From an uncultured Flavobacteriales bacterium (GTDB taxonomy: Bacteria > Bacteroidota > Bacteroidia > Flavobacteriales > Flavobacteriaceae), in NCBI GenBank assembly GCA_913058295.1, contig CAJXRD010000008.1:1-64000 (forward strand): a stretch of DNA of 64,000 nucleotides, read 5' to 3'. Position 1 is the first letter of the stretch. The number at the start of each line of letters is the position of its first letter. The position numbers were made by a program, and so were the translations under genes. Positions 52,560-62,343 of this stretch are shown in pieces. The notes beneath the pieces are model-generated. The model made no database searches, was not told where the DNA came from, and saw only the letters and a list, made by a program, of their open reading frames with translations.

Positions 52560-53780
52560 CTAGTATTCGTCATACTCATCTCCAAAGCTAAATGTTAGTC
52601 CGAAACGAAGGGTACCTTCTAATGGACTTACTACACTTGAAGTAGAAATTAAATAGGATATATCTATATTTATTGTAGTATATTTAAATCCAGCACCTAA
52701 AGACATAAACTGTCTAGCACCTTTATCTGGGTGCTCATTAAAATAACCAGCTCTAAAAGCAAATACATCTCTAAACCAATATTCTGCTCCTAATGCCCAA
52801 GTAACTTCATTTAATTCTTCACTAAATCCGTTTGGCGCATCTGTAAAAGATTGAGTCATTCCTTTAAAGAAGTTAACATCTGGATCTTTTCCTTTATAAA
52901 TTGCATTGTTATCTATAACAACTTCTCCATCATCTAATTCACCGTTTCCATTATCATCTACAAACTCCGTCCCTCGAATTGGAGGAGTTGGCACTAATAA
53001 TTTATTAAACTCTATGCTTACCCCAATTTTATTGTATTCATCTAAGATAAAATCAAATCCACCACCAAGAGCAAGGTTTGTTGGCAAGCTACTTTCTGAA
53101 CCAACTTCATCATATTTTAATTTAGGTCCAATATTCGAGATATTAAAACCACCTCTCCAACGGCCATCAAAACTATCGTAAGCTACTTCTTCACTTTGGT
53201 AATATCCAGAAATATCTACTGCAAACGAACTTGCTGCAGTAGCATCTTCATTAGCTGTTTGTAATTTTAAATCGGATCTAATATACCTTCCTGTAATACC
53301 CATTGAAAAACGTTCGTCTAATCTTAATGAATAGGAAACATCAAAAGCAAGTTCATTTGGCTTTACAATTAAAGGCTCTTGATCAATAGTTTCTCTAAGC
53401 TCTATTTCACCATTGCTAAAATATCTAAAACCGAATGCTAATGCACTTCTTTCATTTAAACGATTATAATAAGTAACATTTCCTAAAAAGATATCACTAA
53501 CCAAACTACTTAAATAAGGAGTGTAAGTTATACCTATACCTTGTTTAGAAACTGCAAAAGCATATTTTGAAGCATTCCATTGTTGTGAGAATGCATCTGC
53601 TGAAGTGGTAACACCAATATCAGCTAAACCTGCAGAACGTGCATCTGCTGCAATTAACATAAAAGGAACACCTGTTGTAATTGCTCGCGAATCATCTGAA
53701 TTAGGAATAATAACAACTTCTTGTGCTGAAACATTATAAGCGATTAACCCCAATAATGCGAATAAAAATATTTTTTTCAT
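52560..53780 (-). CDS. porV: type IX secretion system outer membrane protein PorV (LptO)
   Basis: PorV is the 14-stranded outer-membrane barrel that carries T9SS cargo to the PorU sortase. The 406 residues have a signal peptide (ending YNVSAQ). The PorV hallmarks are TTGVPFMLIAADARSAGLADIGVTTSADAFSQQWNASKYAFA near the N terminus and the C-terminal strand GTLRFGLTFSFGDEY. The length fits the family. The promoter is TATATTTG on the minus strand at 53797-53804. The porU gene is just upstream (36-bp gap), so the pair is a T9SS core locus serving the cargo genes of this window. Confidence 0.95.
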   Translation of the reverse strand: MKKIFLFALLGLIAYNVSAQEVVIIPNSDDSRAITTGVPFMLIAADARSAGLADIGVTTSADAFSQQWNASKYAFAVSKQGIGITYTPYLSSLVSDIFLGNVTYYNRLNERSALAFGFRYFSNGEIELRETIDQEPLIVKPNELAFDVSYSLRLDERFSMGITGRYIRSDLKLQTANEDATAASSFAVDISGYYQSEEVAYDSFDGRWRGGFNISNIGPKLKYDEVGSESSLPTNLALGGGFDFILDEYNKIGVSIEFNKLLVPTPPIRGTEFVDDNGNGELDDGEVVIDNNAIYKGKDPDVNFFKGMTQSFTDAPNGFSEELNEVTWALGAEYWFRDVFAFRAGYFNEHPDKGARQFMSLGAGFKYTTINIDISYLISTSSVVSPLEGTLRFGLTFSFGDEYDEY

Positions 53781-53796
53781 TTAGTAAAATTTTTGA

Positions 53797-53804
53797 CAAA
53801 TATA
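53797..53804 (-). promoter_or_regulatory. -7 promoter element of porV
   Basis: The minus strand reads TATATTTG, a perfect TAnnTTTG match, 16 bp before the porV start. It suggests porV can be transcribed apart from porU. Confidence 0.5.
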
Positions 53805-53816
53805 ATTTTAATTTAT

Positions 53817-56800
53817 TTATAGAATAACTAGTTTTTCAAATTTTTCAACTTGGTGATTAGTTAACGTAGATTTTACGGTAATCTTATATACATATACACC
53901 TTTTCCTATACGATCTCCAAAATCATCTTTTCCATCCCAACTTATACTTCTAAATAAATTGCTTCCAGTGGAAGGATATGTACCTCCATGAGTCCAAACT
54001 ACTTTCCCAGTTACTGTAAAAACCTGCACTTGAACCTCTAATGTTTCGTATTCCCTATTATGATTAAACCAAAATTCTGTATAACTAACAAATGGATTAG
54101 GATAGTTTAAAACTCGGTTAATCTCTAATGTCTCATTATTCGCAACAACAAATTGTATATCTGTTGATGATGAATTATTATAAACATCCCAAGCTTTTAA
54201 TGTAAGGGTATGAATGCCATTTTCTAAATCTCGAAGCTTAAAATTAGTCAATCCTCTAGTGTAATCGTCTACTTCTGCTTGATAATATTCGTTTAAAACA
54301 AATGGATTACTTTCATCTCCATCCAATATAGCAACAATATCATGTCCAATACCACTAGCGGTATTAATACCATTTTCATCCTCTAATTTTGCAATAAGAA
54401 TTGGAGAGTTATTAGTGACACCTCCTGAAACAAAACTTTCATCATTCATAAAGAGCTGTATCAATGGCCCTTGATTATCCTCAGGCGCATCTTCATTTAA
54501 GCCACCTATTTTTAACTTTAAATTAAACCCAGACCTATCATCTAATGCACTATCCTCTTGAGCATAAAAGCTTACTCTACCTGTCCCAAAAGGAATTTTG
54601 GTGTCTTTTGGCATCACAAATTCAAATTCAAAAACCCCATTAGTTACCTTTGCCTGGCCATTAAAAAGCACTTCACCAAGGGTTTTATAATCTAATATTA
54701 ACAACTCTCCTCCTACGGAAGTACCATCATTCCCTAAAGTACTTCGATAGGAATCTTTATCAAAAAGTTTCGCTTCTAAAACACCGCTATAATTTGTTTG
54801 TAACACATTATTTTCATCAAGAATTTCTCCACCTATCCGCACTTTACTTAAGGCTTTTAAAGTATCTACAGCATCTTCAATTGGAACCCCATTTAATGTA
54901 GTTAGATTAACTTTTTGTTTAGGGAAAGCAAGACGCATTGCAGGATCACCTATAAAAAAAACGACTCGCCTATTCTCACTAAGAATATTATTTTTTGATA
55001 TTCGTACTGCTTCTGAAGGGGGGTTTGGAATATTCATTCCATACCCAAATAATTCGGGTGCCAATTCTTGATTAAATTCTACACCTACAGAAGCCGAAAT
55101 TGATCTTGTTGTCGTAATTAATGAAATAGCACCTCCTTCTTTGTTCCAAAAACTAAGTTCACCAGCTGTTATACGTAAGGGATTGTCAAACTTTGTAAAC
55201 TCACAGGTTACGGTTACTATACAAGGAAATTTGTTTTTGTTTTTAAACTCAATTGCTGTTTCTTTAGTATATATACGTTCAGAAGCTAAGCCATCCTCTC
55301 CTCCATGTCCAAAATAATTAATAATAAGCGCTCCAACTTCGGTTGCATTTTCGAATGCATCATTTACATCTGGATATCTATCTCCTCCTGCAGATGCAAT
55401 TTGCCGATAAGAATCCGAATGAATCTTCTTTACATTAACATAAGGTTTTTCTAAAGTAACTTCATCTCCAAGATTATCTAAATTAACTTGTAAGGTTTCG
55501 TGTTCCCATGATTTATCAACATCATCAGAGACTAAAACAAAATCATTCCGCCAGTTTCCATAAGATAATTTTGATTCGTAATTAACAATTTTATCAATCA
55601 TTGCATTAGCAAGACTAACATCATCTACTAACATCCTTCCAACAGCAATGTCTAACTTTTCACTAGCAATCATTAGGCCTTCATTCGGGTCCATATTTCC
55701 AAAAAAGTCATCCGACATAAAAGACCTATAGGTACTTTGACTATTTAATGTATGGTATGTTGGAACTATGTTGTTATTATTAGATAGTCTATCCTTATAG
55801 TCTACAGAGGTGTCCCCAAATAGGCAAACATATTTTATCCTTTTATCATCTGAAGAAGCATTTTCATATATATAACGCACTAAGTTTCTAATTGCCCCTA
55901 TATCTTGCTTCCCTGAACTGAATTCTTCATAAATTTTGTCTGTAGTTATAACTTTAATATTAAATCCATCAATATTTTTTCTATGATTCGCTAAACGCAA
56001 AGCAGGTTGTAGTAAAAAAGGAGGAACTACAATTAAATAATCAATATCCAAAAAATTCCCAGATTCATCGTTGAAAATAGTTCCTTTTAAATTTTGATTC
56101 GGAACTGTTGATTGAGAAATTTTAATCGGTGAAAAATAATCGTTAGAATTTACTGCAACATACTCTCTAACTTCACCTAATTGGGCTTTAAACACAAATG
56201 AAGCATTATTCCCTTCATTCTGTTTTGAGGTTATAAAAGTGGGGTTTGAAACATCCCATACTTGTGAAAATTGAGAAGCATTATCAATTCTATACTCTCC
56301 AATTCCCGTGGATGTTCCTACAGAGTTTTTTCTAAAAGCCAATTGCCCAGTAACTCCAGATAATTGCCTTATTGCATCCACACTAATAAAATCAAGATAT
56401 CCAATACTAGTAGGGTTCCCGCCATTATTATAAGCTAAATTAAATGTAACCGTTTCGTCACCAGCTGGCACCTCGCCAACAAATTGATCAACATCTAATA
56501 ATCTTGGATCATTAATAGGGGTAAAAATCAATGGGTCTAAACTAGTCCCATTAACAGCTATTGCCATAGATGTCGATGACTCTGAAGCAGATGCAACTTT
56601 TACTTTTACATTCATAAGTTCACTCGACACTATATTAGGAAAGTTTAATACAAAAGATTGTTCACTTTCTATATCAAATCTATTACTAAACCACTTTCTT
56701 CCTACTTTAACCGGACTTTCTTCGTCACTTTCAATAAATTGATAGTCGTTAAATTGGGTAATCACTTCTCCTGGATTTCCAGATGGCTCAACCATTGCTT

Positions 56801-57668
56801 GAACTCTTAACCCTGGCCCACTCCCTACAGTAATATAATAATAAGATTCGTCACTATAAGGATTTATATTTGTATCATAATCGGTTTCATTTTCTTCACC
56901 TAAATAACCTAAGGTACTAGTTCCGTAGAATAAAATAAAATCATTTGAATCAAAACTTCCATCATTTTCACCAATAACTTGAATTGAATTTTCTTGAAGA
57001 TCAAAAACAGTATTATCTTCATTTAAAAAAGGCAAAGGAGCTCCTCCATTACCATATACTTTAATATTTCTAGGGTTAATACCATCGGTATTCATCCCTA
57101 AATCATCTAAAAAGTTTTTATTGATACGATGAATTCCTGTTTTTTCTACTTTAAATTTATACCAGTTTCCAGTTGCTAAAACTGAATTAGTTATTTGCAA
57201 CTGACGTGCAGAGTTATTTCTACTCTTAGCAGTGTAAGAAATATCAAAAGAAAGAACTTTTTGATAACCGAAACTAGTCTTTACTATTGGCGATATATTT
57301 ATGACAGTATATATTATATTTCGAGCGGCACTACTTTTAATGTCGTATTTAATTTGATTTGGAACTAGTTTCTTGTTCAGATTCTTTAATTCACTATTGG
57401 TCAAGTCTCCGTAAACTATATTCGAAACCCTTAAAGATTTTTCGTCTGCAAAACTATTATCTATCCATTGTTCTCTATAAATCAATTCTTCATCTGTTGG
57501 CAAGATTTGCAATGCAGAGATAGATTTATCTTTTGAAAAAGAAACTTTCTTGGATTTAGAATTAGTATCTATATTGGATTTCCAATTAATTTCAATATTT
57601 CTATTTTGTGCCAACATCAATAGAGGCATCAAAAATATACTCAAATAAAGTAACGTATTTTTCATCAT
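53817..57668 (-). CDS. porU: type IX secretion system sortase PorU
   Basis: PorU is the surface cysteine protease that removes the C-terminal T9SS signal and joins cargo to lipopolysaccharide. The 1283-residue product has a signal peptide (MMKNTLLYLSIFLMPLLMLAQ). The C25-like catalytic domain (about 590-900) contains His788 in YFGHGGEDGL and Cys822 in VTCEFTKF. The N-terminal part is beta-rich, and the end (YPNPFVSYTEFWF, then GKGVYVYKITVKS) is a retained type A-like domain, as in known PorU. The frame is open to 57776, but the ATG at 57668 (or the next codon) starts the signal peptide. It is divergent from gldJ. Confidence 0.93.
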   Translation of the reverse strand: MMKNTLLYLSIFLMPLLMLAQNRNIEINWKSNIDTNSKSKKVSFSKDKSISALQILPTDEELIYREQWIDNSFADEKSLRVSNIVYGDLTNSELKNLNKKLVPNQIKYDIKSSAARNIIYTVINISPIVKTSFGYQKVLSFDISYTAKSRNNSARQLQITNSVLATGNWYKFKVEKTGIHRINKNFLDDLGMNTDGINPRNIKVYGNGGAPLPFLNEDNTVFDLQENSIQVIGENDGSFDSNDFILFYGTSTLGYLGEENETDYDTNINPYSDESYYYITVGSGPGLRVQAMVEPSGNPGEVITQFNDYQFIESDEESPVKVGRKWFSNRFDIESEQSFVLNFPNIVSSELMNVKVKVASASESSTSMAIAVNGTSLDPLIFTPINDPRLLDVDQFVGEVPAGDETVTFNLAYNNGGNPTSIGYLDFISVDAIRQLSGVTGQLAFRKNSVGTSTGIGEYRIDNASQFSQVWDVSNPTFITSKQNEGNNASFVFKAQLGEVREYVAVNSNDYFSPIKISQSTVPNQNLKGTIFNDESGNFLDIDYLIVVPPFLLQPALRLANHRKNIDGFNIKVITTDKIYEEFSSGKQDIGAIRNLVRYIYENASSDDKRIKYVCLFGDTSVDYKDRLSNNNNIVPTYHTLNSQSTYRSFMSDDFFGNMDPNEGLMIASEKLDIAVGRMLVDDVSLANAMIDKIVNYESKLSYGNWRNDFVLVSDDVDKSWEHETLQVNLDNLGDEVTLEKPYVNVKKIHSDSYRQIASAGGDRYPDVNDAFENATEVGALIINYFGHGGEDGLASERIYTKETAIEFKNKNKFPCIVTVTCEFTKFDNPLRITAGELSFWNKEGGAISLITTTRSISASVGVEFNQELAPELFGYGMNIPNPPSEAVRISKNNILSENRRVVFFIGDPAMRLAFPKQKVNLTTLNGVPIEDAVDTLKALSKVRIGGEILDENNVLQTNYSGVLEAKLFDKDSYRSTLGNDGTSVGGELLILDYKTLGEVLFNGQAKVTNGVFEFEFVMPKDTKIPFGTGRVSFYAQEDSALDDRSGFNLKLKIGGLNEDAPEDNQGPLIQLFMNDESFVSGGVTNNSPILIAKLEDENGINTASGIGHDIVAILDGDESNPFVLNEYYQAEVDDYTRGLTNFKLRDLENGIHTLTLKAWDVYNNSSSTDIQFVVANNETLEINRVLNYPNPFVSYTEFWFNHNREYETLEVQVQVFTVTGKVVWTHGGTYPSTGSNLFRSISWDGKDDFGDRIGKGVYVYKITVKSTLTNHQVEKFEKLVIL

Positions 57669-57886
57669 AATTAGTAACGCTTCAAATATACACTTAGTAT
57701 AGTAGACTTTTTTAAAAGATTTTCTTGAAATCCAATTATTATAAAATAAATTTAAAACAATTGCGTTTGCTAACAAATCAGTAGAATAAATACCCTAAAC
57801 CTAACAGTTTATTAAATTTTAAAATATTATTGATATATAATCGTTAATTACTATATTGCGAACCCAACTTTTCTTAACTGAAAACT

Positions 57887-59560
57887 ATGAATATTAAAAA
57901 AAACTTAGCTTTTAAGCTACTTATTGTACTATTTACTGCCACTATATTGGTAAGTTGTAACAAATCTAGAGATTATAAAAGCAGCTCAAGAGCTACTGGA
58001 TGGAAAATGAACGCCAAAGAAGGTGGTTTCCAACATAACCCAGATGCCAAAGAACAAGAGACCGGACCTGGTCTAGTATTTATTGAAGGTGGTACTTACA
58101 CAAAGGGTAAAGTACAGGATGATCCAATGCACGATTGGAACAATAGTCCAAACCAACAACACGTTCAGTCTTTTTATATGGATGAAACCGAAGTAACAAA
58201 TCTTATGTATCATGAATACTTAGATTGGTTAAAAACAGTTTTTCCTCCTGAAGATGAAAACTACAGAAAAATTTATGAAGGAGCTGTTCCAGACACTTTA
58301 GTTTGGAGAAACAGATTAGGATATAACGAAGTAATGACTAATAATTATTTGCGTCATCCTGCCTACGCAGATTATCCTGTAGTTGGTGTTAGCTGGATTC
58401 AAGCTGTTGAGTTTGGAAACTGGAGAACAGATCGTGTAAATGAAATGATTTTAGAAACTGAAGGGTTTACTGCAAGAAACGCTCGTTACGACGTTGAAGC
58501 TGGTGAAACTTTTAGTACTCAAACTTACCTTAACTCTCCTACGATGACTTATGGAGGGAATGATTCTATAACAAGAGGAGGAAGTAAATCTGAATCAAGA
58601 CAAAAAAGAAGTGAAGACAGTACTAATCTTTATGTTCAACGTAAAGACGGATTACTTTTACCAGCATATCGTTTACCAACTGAATCAGAATGGGAATATG
58701 CAGCACTTGGTTTAGTAGGATTACGTAATTATAATGTTTATAGAGGTAGAAAAAAATATCCTTGGGAAGGGCAATATACTCGTTCTGGGAAAAGAAAATC
58801 TAAAGGTGACCAACTAGCAAACTTCAAACAAGGAGATGGTGATTATGGTGGTATTGCTGGATGGAGTGATGACGGAGCGGATATAACTGCAGAAGTTAAA
58901 TCTTATGAGCCTAACGACTTCGGTCTTTACGATATGGCTGGTAACGTTGCCGAATGGGTAGCAGATGTTTATCGCCCTATAGTAGATGATGAATTTAATG
59001 ATTTTAACTACTTCCGTGGAAATGTATATACCAAAAATTATATTGGAGAAGATGGTAAAGTAAAAATCGTTACTGCAGATTCTATAGTTTTTGATACATT
59101 AAGTAACGGAAAAATTATTGCAAGAAATTTACCTGGTGAAATTCATCAAGTACCTGTAGATGATAACGAAACTTATTTAAGAACTAATTTCTCTGAAAGT
59201 GATCAACGTGATTATCGTGATGGAGATAAAAAATCTAGTCGTTACTACCAATCATTTGATGGTGATGATGATAATGTTGATGACAATAAGAGAATGTACA
59301 ATTCACCTAATCATTCTGTAACTGCAGATGATGAAGGAAACTTAGATCGTCAATATGATGAATCTTCAGTTAGAACTTCTTTAATTAACAATGAAGTAAG
59401 AGTATATAAAGGAGGTTCTTGGAGAGATAGAGATTATTGGTTAGATCCAGCGCAAAGAAGATATTGGCCTCAAGATATGGCTACAGATTATATTGGATTT
59501 AGATGTGCTATGTCTCGTGTAGGATCAAAATCTAAAGAAGCAAAAAGACCAAGACATTAA
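57887..59560 (+). CDS. gldJ: gliding motility lipoprotein GldJ
   Basis: GldJ is an outer-membrane lipoprotein needed for gliding and T9SS function in Flavobacterium johnsoniae. The 557 residues have a lipoprotein signal (TILVSCNKSRD, Cys24). The body has a formylglycine-generating-enzyme (SUMF1-like) fold: FIEGGTYTKGKVQDD, MDETEVTNLMYHEYLDWL, RLPTESEWEYAALGL, NDFGLYDMAGNVAEWVADVY and KGGSWRDRDYWLDPAQRRY. It lacks obvious enzymatic cysteines, as in GldJ proteins. It is divergent from porU and followed by a terminator, so gliding and secretion genes lie side by side. Confidence 0.94.
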   Translation: MNIKKNLAFKLLIVLFTATILVSCNKSRDYKSSSRATGWKMNAKEGGFQHNPDAKEQETGPGLVFIEGGTYTKGKVQDDPMHDWNNSPNQQHVQSFYMDETEVTNLMYHEYLDWLKTVFPPEDENYRKIYEGAVPDTLVWRNRLGYNEVMTNNYLRHPAYADYPVVGVSWIQAVEFGNWRTDRVNEMILETEGFTARNARYDVEAGETFSTQTYLNSPTMTYGGNDSITRGGSKSESRQKRSEDSTNLYVQRKDGLLLPAYRLPTESEWEYAALGLVGLRNYNVYRGRKKYPWEGQYTRSGKRKSKGDQLANFKQGDGDYGGIAGWSDDGADITAEVKSYEPNDFGLYDMAGNVAEWVADVYRPIVDDEFNDFNYFRGNVYTKNYIGEDGKVKIVTADSIVFDTLSNGKIIARNLPGEIHQVPVDDNETYLRTNFSESDQRDYRDGDKKSSRYYQSFDGDDDNVDDNKRMYNSPNHSVTADDEGNLDRQYDESSVRTSLINNEVRVYKGGSWRDRDYWLDPAQRRYWPQDMATDYIGFRCAMSRVGSKSKEAKRPRH

Positions 59561-59580
59561 AAAACAAAATATATAAATAA

Positions 59581-59613
59581 AAAAACCTCTTCTTAATCTG
59601 GAGAGGTTTTTTT
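59581..59613 (+). terminator. terminator of gldJ
   Basis: AAAACCTCT and AGAGGTTTT form a stem around about 59590-59601, followed by T residues. It lies between gldJ and murF, separating their transcripts. Confidence 0.85.
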
Positions 59614-59614
59614 G

Positions 59615-59622
59615 TATCTTTA
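59615..59622 (+). promoter_or_regulatory. -7 promoter element of murF, at the end of the gldJ terminator
   Basis: TATCTTTA resembles TAnnTTTG and ends 5 bp before the GTG start. Transcription would begin at about the start codon, making a leaderless mRNA. Confidence 0.4.
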
Positions 59623-59627
59623 ATCGT

Positions 59628-60917
59628 GTGAAAACAGAAACTCTTCATCAGCATTTTTTAAAATCATCTGGTATTTGTACAGACACGCGTAGCATTACAA
59701 AAGACTGTCTATTTTTTGCTTTAAAAGGAGAAAACTTTAACGGCAATAAATTTACTCAAGAAGCATTAAACAAAGGAGCTTATAAAGTAATCATCGATGA
59801 AGATGATTATCATAAAGAATCTGGAGAAACTATATTATTTTCAGATGTTTTAACCTCTTTACAAAACCTCACTTCCTACCATAGGGAATATTTAAAGCTC
59901 CCAATTATTGCATTAACAGGCAGCAACGGAAAAACAACTACAAAAGAGTTAATAAATGCTGTATTATCTAAAAAGTTTAATACGGTTGCTACCAAAGGAA
60001 ATTTAAACAATCATATTGGCGTTCCTTTAACCCTTCTATCTATGAATTCTGAAACAGAAATAGGAATAATAGAAATGGGGGCAAATCATTTAAAGGAAAT
60101 CGAATTATTATGTGAGATTGCTAAACCAGATTATGGTTATATCACAAATTTTGGCAAAGCTCATCTAGAAGGTTTCGGTAGTATGGAAGGAGTTATTAAA
60201 GGAAAAACAGAGCTTTATAATCATTTAAAACAATTTAATAAAATTGCATTTGTAAATGCCGAGGACCCAAAACAATTAGAGCTCAGTAAAACGATTAATC
60301 GCATCACTTTTGGCAATAAGCAACAAGATTACTCTATTCAATTAAAAGATGCCTCAGAACAAGTCTTAGTGCAATTTAAAGGATTAGACATACAAAGTAA
60401 CTTAATTGGTTTATACAACTTTCATAATATAGCAGCAGCTATTTGTATTGGCGACTATTTTAAAGTTTCTAAAGAAAACATTAAAAAGGCTATTGAAAGT
60501 TATACTCCAAAAAACAATCGTTCTCAATTAATAGAAAAAGGGACTAATAAAATAATATTAGATGCTTATAATGCGAATCCATCTAGCATGAAAGTTGCAT
60601 TAGAAAACTTTAAACAAACAAAAGGAAAATCTAAAATTGCATTCTTAGGAGATATGTTTGAACTAGGTGCAGAAGCTGAAAAAGAACATCAATATATCGC
60701 TGACCTTTTAAAGGAAAGCAATTTTGAAAAAGTCTATCTAATTGGCGAAAACTTCTTTAACACCAAATCTTCTTCATCACAAATTCACAAGTTTAAATCG
60801 TTTGACGAACTTAAAAAAGAATTAGACACTAATACAATAAAAGACAGTCATCTCCTTATAAAAGCTTCCAGAGGCATGGCTTTAGAACGTATACTTCAAT
60901 TAAATTGCTTTGTTTAA
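59628..60917 (+). CDS. murF: UDP-N-acetylmuramoyl-tripeptide-D-alanyl-D-alanine ligase (MurF)
   Basis: MurF adds D-Ala-D-Ala to UDP-MurNAc-tripeptide, the last cytoplasmic peptide step of cell-wall precursor synthesis. The 429 residues start from GTG (the nearest in-frame ATG would remove a third of the protein). Motifs are STDTRSIT-like GICTDTRSITKDCLFFALKGENFNG, TGSNGKTTTKEL (about 98-109), IIEMGANHLKEIELL and ILDAYNANPSSMKVAL. The length is typical. The C terminus overlaps the convergent propeller gene by 18 bp. Confidence 0.95.
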   Translation: MKTETLHQHFLKSSGICTDTRSITKDCLFFALKGENFNGNKFTQEALNKGAYKVIIDEDDYHKESGETILFSDVLTSLQNLTSYHREYLKLPIIALTGSNGKTTTKELINAVLSKKFNTVATKGNLNNHIGVPLTLLSMNSETEIGIIEMGANHLKEIELLCEIAKPDYGYITNFGKAHLEGFGSMEGVIKGKTELYNHLKQFNKIAFVNAEDPKQLELSKTINRITFGNKQQDYSIQLKDASEQVLVQFKGLDIQSNLIGLYNFHNIAAAICIGDYFKVSKENIKKAIESYTPKNNRSQLIEKGTNKIILDAYNANPSSMKVALENFKQTKGKSKIAFLGDMFELGAEAEKEHQYIADLLKESNFEKVYLIGENFFNTKSSSSQIHKFKSFDELKKELDTNTIKDSHLLIKASRGMALERILQLNCFV

Positions 60918-61973
60918 AACCATTTTCTTTACTATAGAAATACCACTTTCTGTACTTAATCTTGAAAAATAAATTCCGCTAGATAATTTTAATTCAGAGA
61001 GCGACACTTGGTGTGTACCAGCATGCTTTTCTTCATTCACCAATGTTTTAATTAACATCCCAATAGAATTAAAAACTTGTAATTTTACCGTTTCTGAATC
61101 CTTAAGAGAATATTGCAAATAAGAGGATTCATCAATAGGATTGGAAGATATTTCAAAATCGAAGGGATTGAAATCTTCATCAGAAACAGACAAAACAGTT
61201 AAGTCTACAAAAATCACAGAGGACCCCATAGGAATTCCAAGTACATCTGTACTTTGACTATATCCAATATCGGCAGGAGAATTTAAACTTGGAGTAATAA
61301 CTGTTTCAGAAACTGAAAAATCATTGTTGTATTTTGTAATTCTAGCAGGTGACCAAGAAGAAATATAATAATTCCCATCACTATCATCATCGATTCCATC
61401 AATATTAGAAAAACTAGTAGTAACCAAAGTTGAAACTTCATTAGTTCCTAAATCTACTGCTTTGATTTTCGCATTAGATCCCCAGGTTACAAATAGTAAT
61501 CGGTTATTAGCTTCATCGAATAAAACACCATTTGGAGTTCCTCCAGTGCTGGATACTATTTCTGTATAAATGGGATTTGAAACATCCGTCACATCTATTG
61601 AATATATTTTTCCAGCTGAAAAATCGCTTACCCAAAGTGTATTTGCCCCATCATTTGTTAAGCCATTTAAAAAACTAACACCAGGAATTTGAAGATTCAT
61701 GACTTCCTCTTCACTTGTTAAATCATATCCTTTAATTGCATTTGAAGCCACAGCAAATAAAGTATTGTCAAGCACTTCTAATCCGTGGGATGCATTTCCA
61801 GTACCAAAATAACTTAGATTCCCTTCCCCATCATCTGCAATAATTCTAGAGCCATTAGAAACTAACCATTGGTTATTTATAGGATCGTATTCTACACTTT
61901 CAGCAGATTGATAGTTTTGTGACAATAATAGGCTCACATTGAATAAGAAGAAAAGTCTAAAGATAGTTTTCAT
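60900..61973 (-). CDS. secreted beta-propeller-like (SMP-30/NHL-type) protein with T9SS tail
   Basis: A 357-residue secreted protein. The signal peptide is MKTIFRLFFLFNVSLLLS. The body (about 20-265) shows propeller-like repeats: NNQWLVSNGSRIIADDGEG, GLTNDGANTLWVSDFSAGKIYSIDV, GTPNGVLFDEANNRLLFVTW and GIDDDSDGNYYISSWSPARI. This fits SMP-30/NHL-type beta-propellers. The T9SS type A tail (about 275-357) has FEISSNPIDESSYLQYSLKD and ends SIVKKMVLNKAI. Possible roles are lactonase-like activity or ligand binding, but the metal residues were not verified. It is convergent with murF and its coding region overlaps it by 18 bp. Confidence 0.75.
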   Translation of the reverse strand: MKTIFRLFFLFNVSLLLSQNYQSAESVEYDPINNQWLVSNGSRIIADDGEGNLSYFGTGNASHGLEVLDNTLFAVASNAIKGYDLTSEEEVMNLQIPGVSFLNGLTNDGANTLWVSDFSAGKIYSIDVTDVSNPIYTEIVSSTGGTPNGVLFDEANNRLLFVTWGSNAKIKAVDLGTNEVSTLVTTSFSNIDGIDDDSDGNYYISSWSPARITKYNNDFSVSETVITPSLNSPADIGYSQSTDVLGIPMGSSVIFVDLTVLSVSDEDFNPFDFEISSNPIDESSYLQYSLKDSETVKLQVFNSIGMLIKTLVNEEKHAGTHQVSLSELKLSSGIYFSRLSTESGISIVKKMVLNKAI

Positions 61974-62034
61974 AGTTTTTTTCGAAACTAATCATTATTA
62001 TTGAATTTATGGCGAAACACCAAAACAGAATTTT

Positions 62035-62088
62035 TCGGAAATAAAAAATCCATCAGCCTTGGGCTGATGGATTTTCCGCTTGATGTGG
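62035..62088. repeat. hairpin-bearing direct repeat, copy 1
   Basis: A 54-bp unit. Its core is ATCCATCAGCC-TTG-GGCTGATGGAT, a near-perfect stem with a 3-base loop, preceded by CGGAAATAAA and followed by TTTTCCGCTTGATGTGG. It matches copy 2 except for two extra A residues and one C/T change in the left arm. Confidence 0.9.
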
Positions 62089-62206
62089 ACTACAAGATTA
62101 CTTCCAGTGATCCAGAACAAACCCAATGCTGCAAATAGAAAATCACATCGCTAAGCGATCTATTTTTTTATTTCCTTCAAATTTTCAAAATGTGATTTTG
62201 AAATCT

Positions 62207-62262
62207 TCGGAAATAAAAAAAATCTATCAGCCTTGGGCTGATGGATTTTCCGCTTGATGTGG
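62207..62262. repeat. hairpin-bearing direct repeat, copy 2
   Basis: A 56-bp unit, the partner of 62035-62088 in the same orientation, 118 bp away. A GATTACTT follows both copies a few bases further on. The copies resemble a REP-type doublet. Confidence 0.9.
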
Positions 62263-62343
62263 GTCATACTGGATTACTTAAAAACACCTAATCACTCCAT
62301 TATAAATTACTATACGTTTATTTTCAATATATTAAAAATATAC

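Noticed and set aside
57669..57776. 36-residue N-terminal extension of PorU
   Set aside because: A proper signal peptide begins at 57668 or the next codon. The extension would put it inside the protein.
62139..62199. Riboswitch in the segment between the hairpin repeats
   Set aside because: No known aptamer pattern is recognisable, and the nearest plus-strand gene is more than 300 bp away behind a terminator-like hairpin.
62035..62262. CRISPR array in the hairpin-repeat region
   Set aside because: There are only two repeats, they are over 50 bp long, the spacer is 118 bp, and there are no cas genes.
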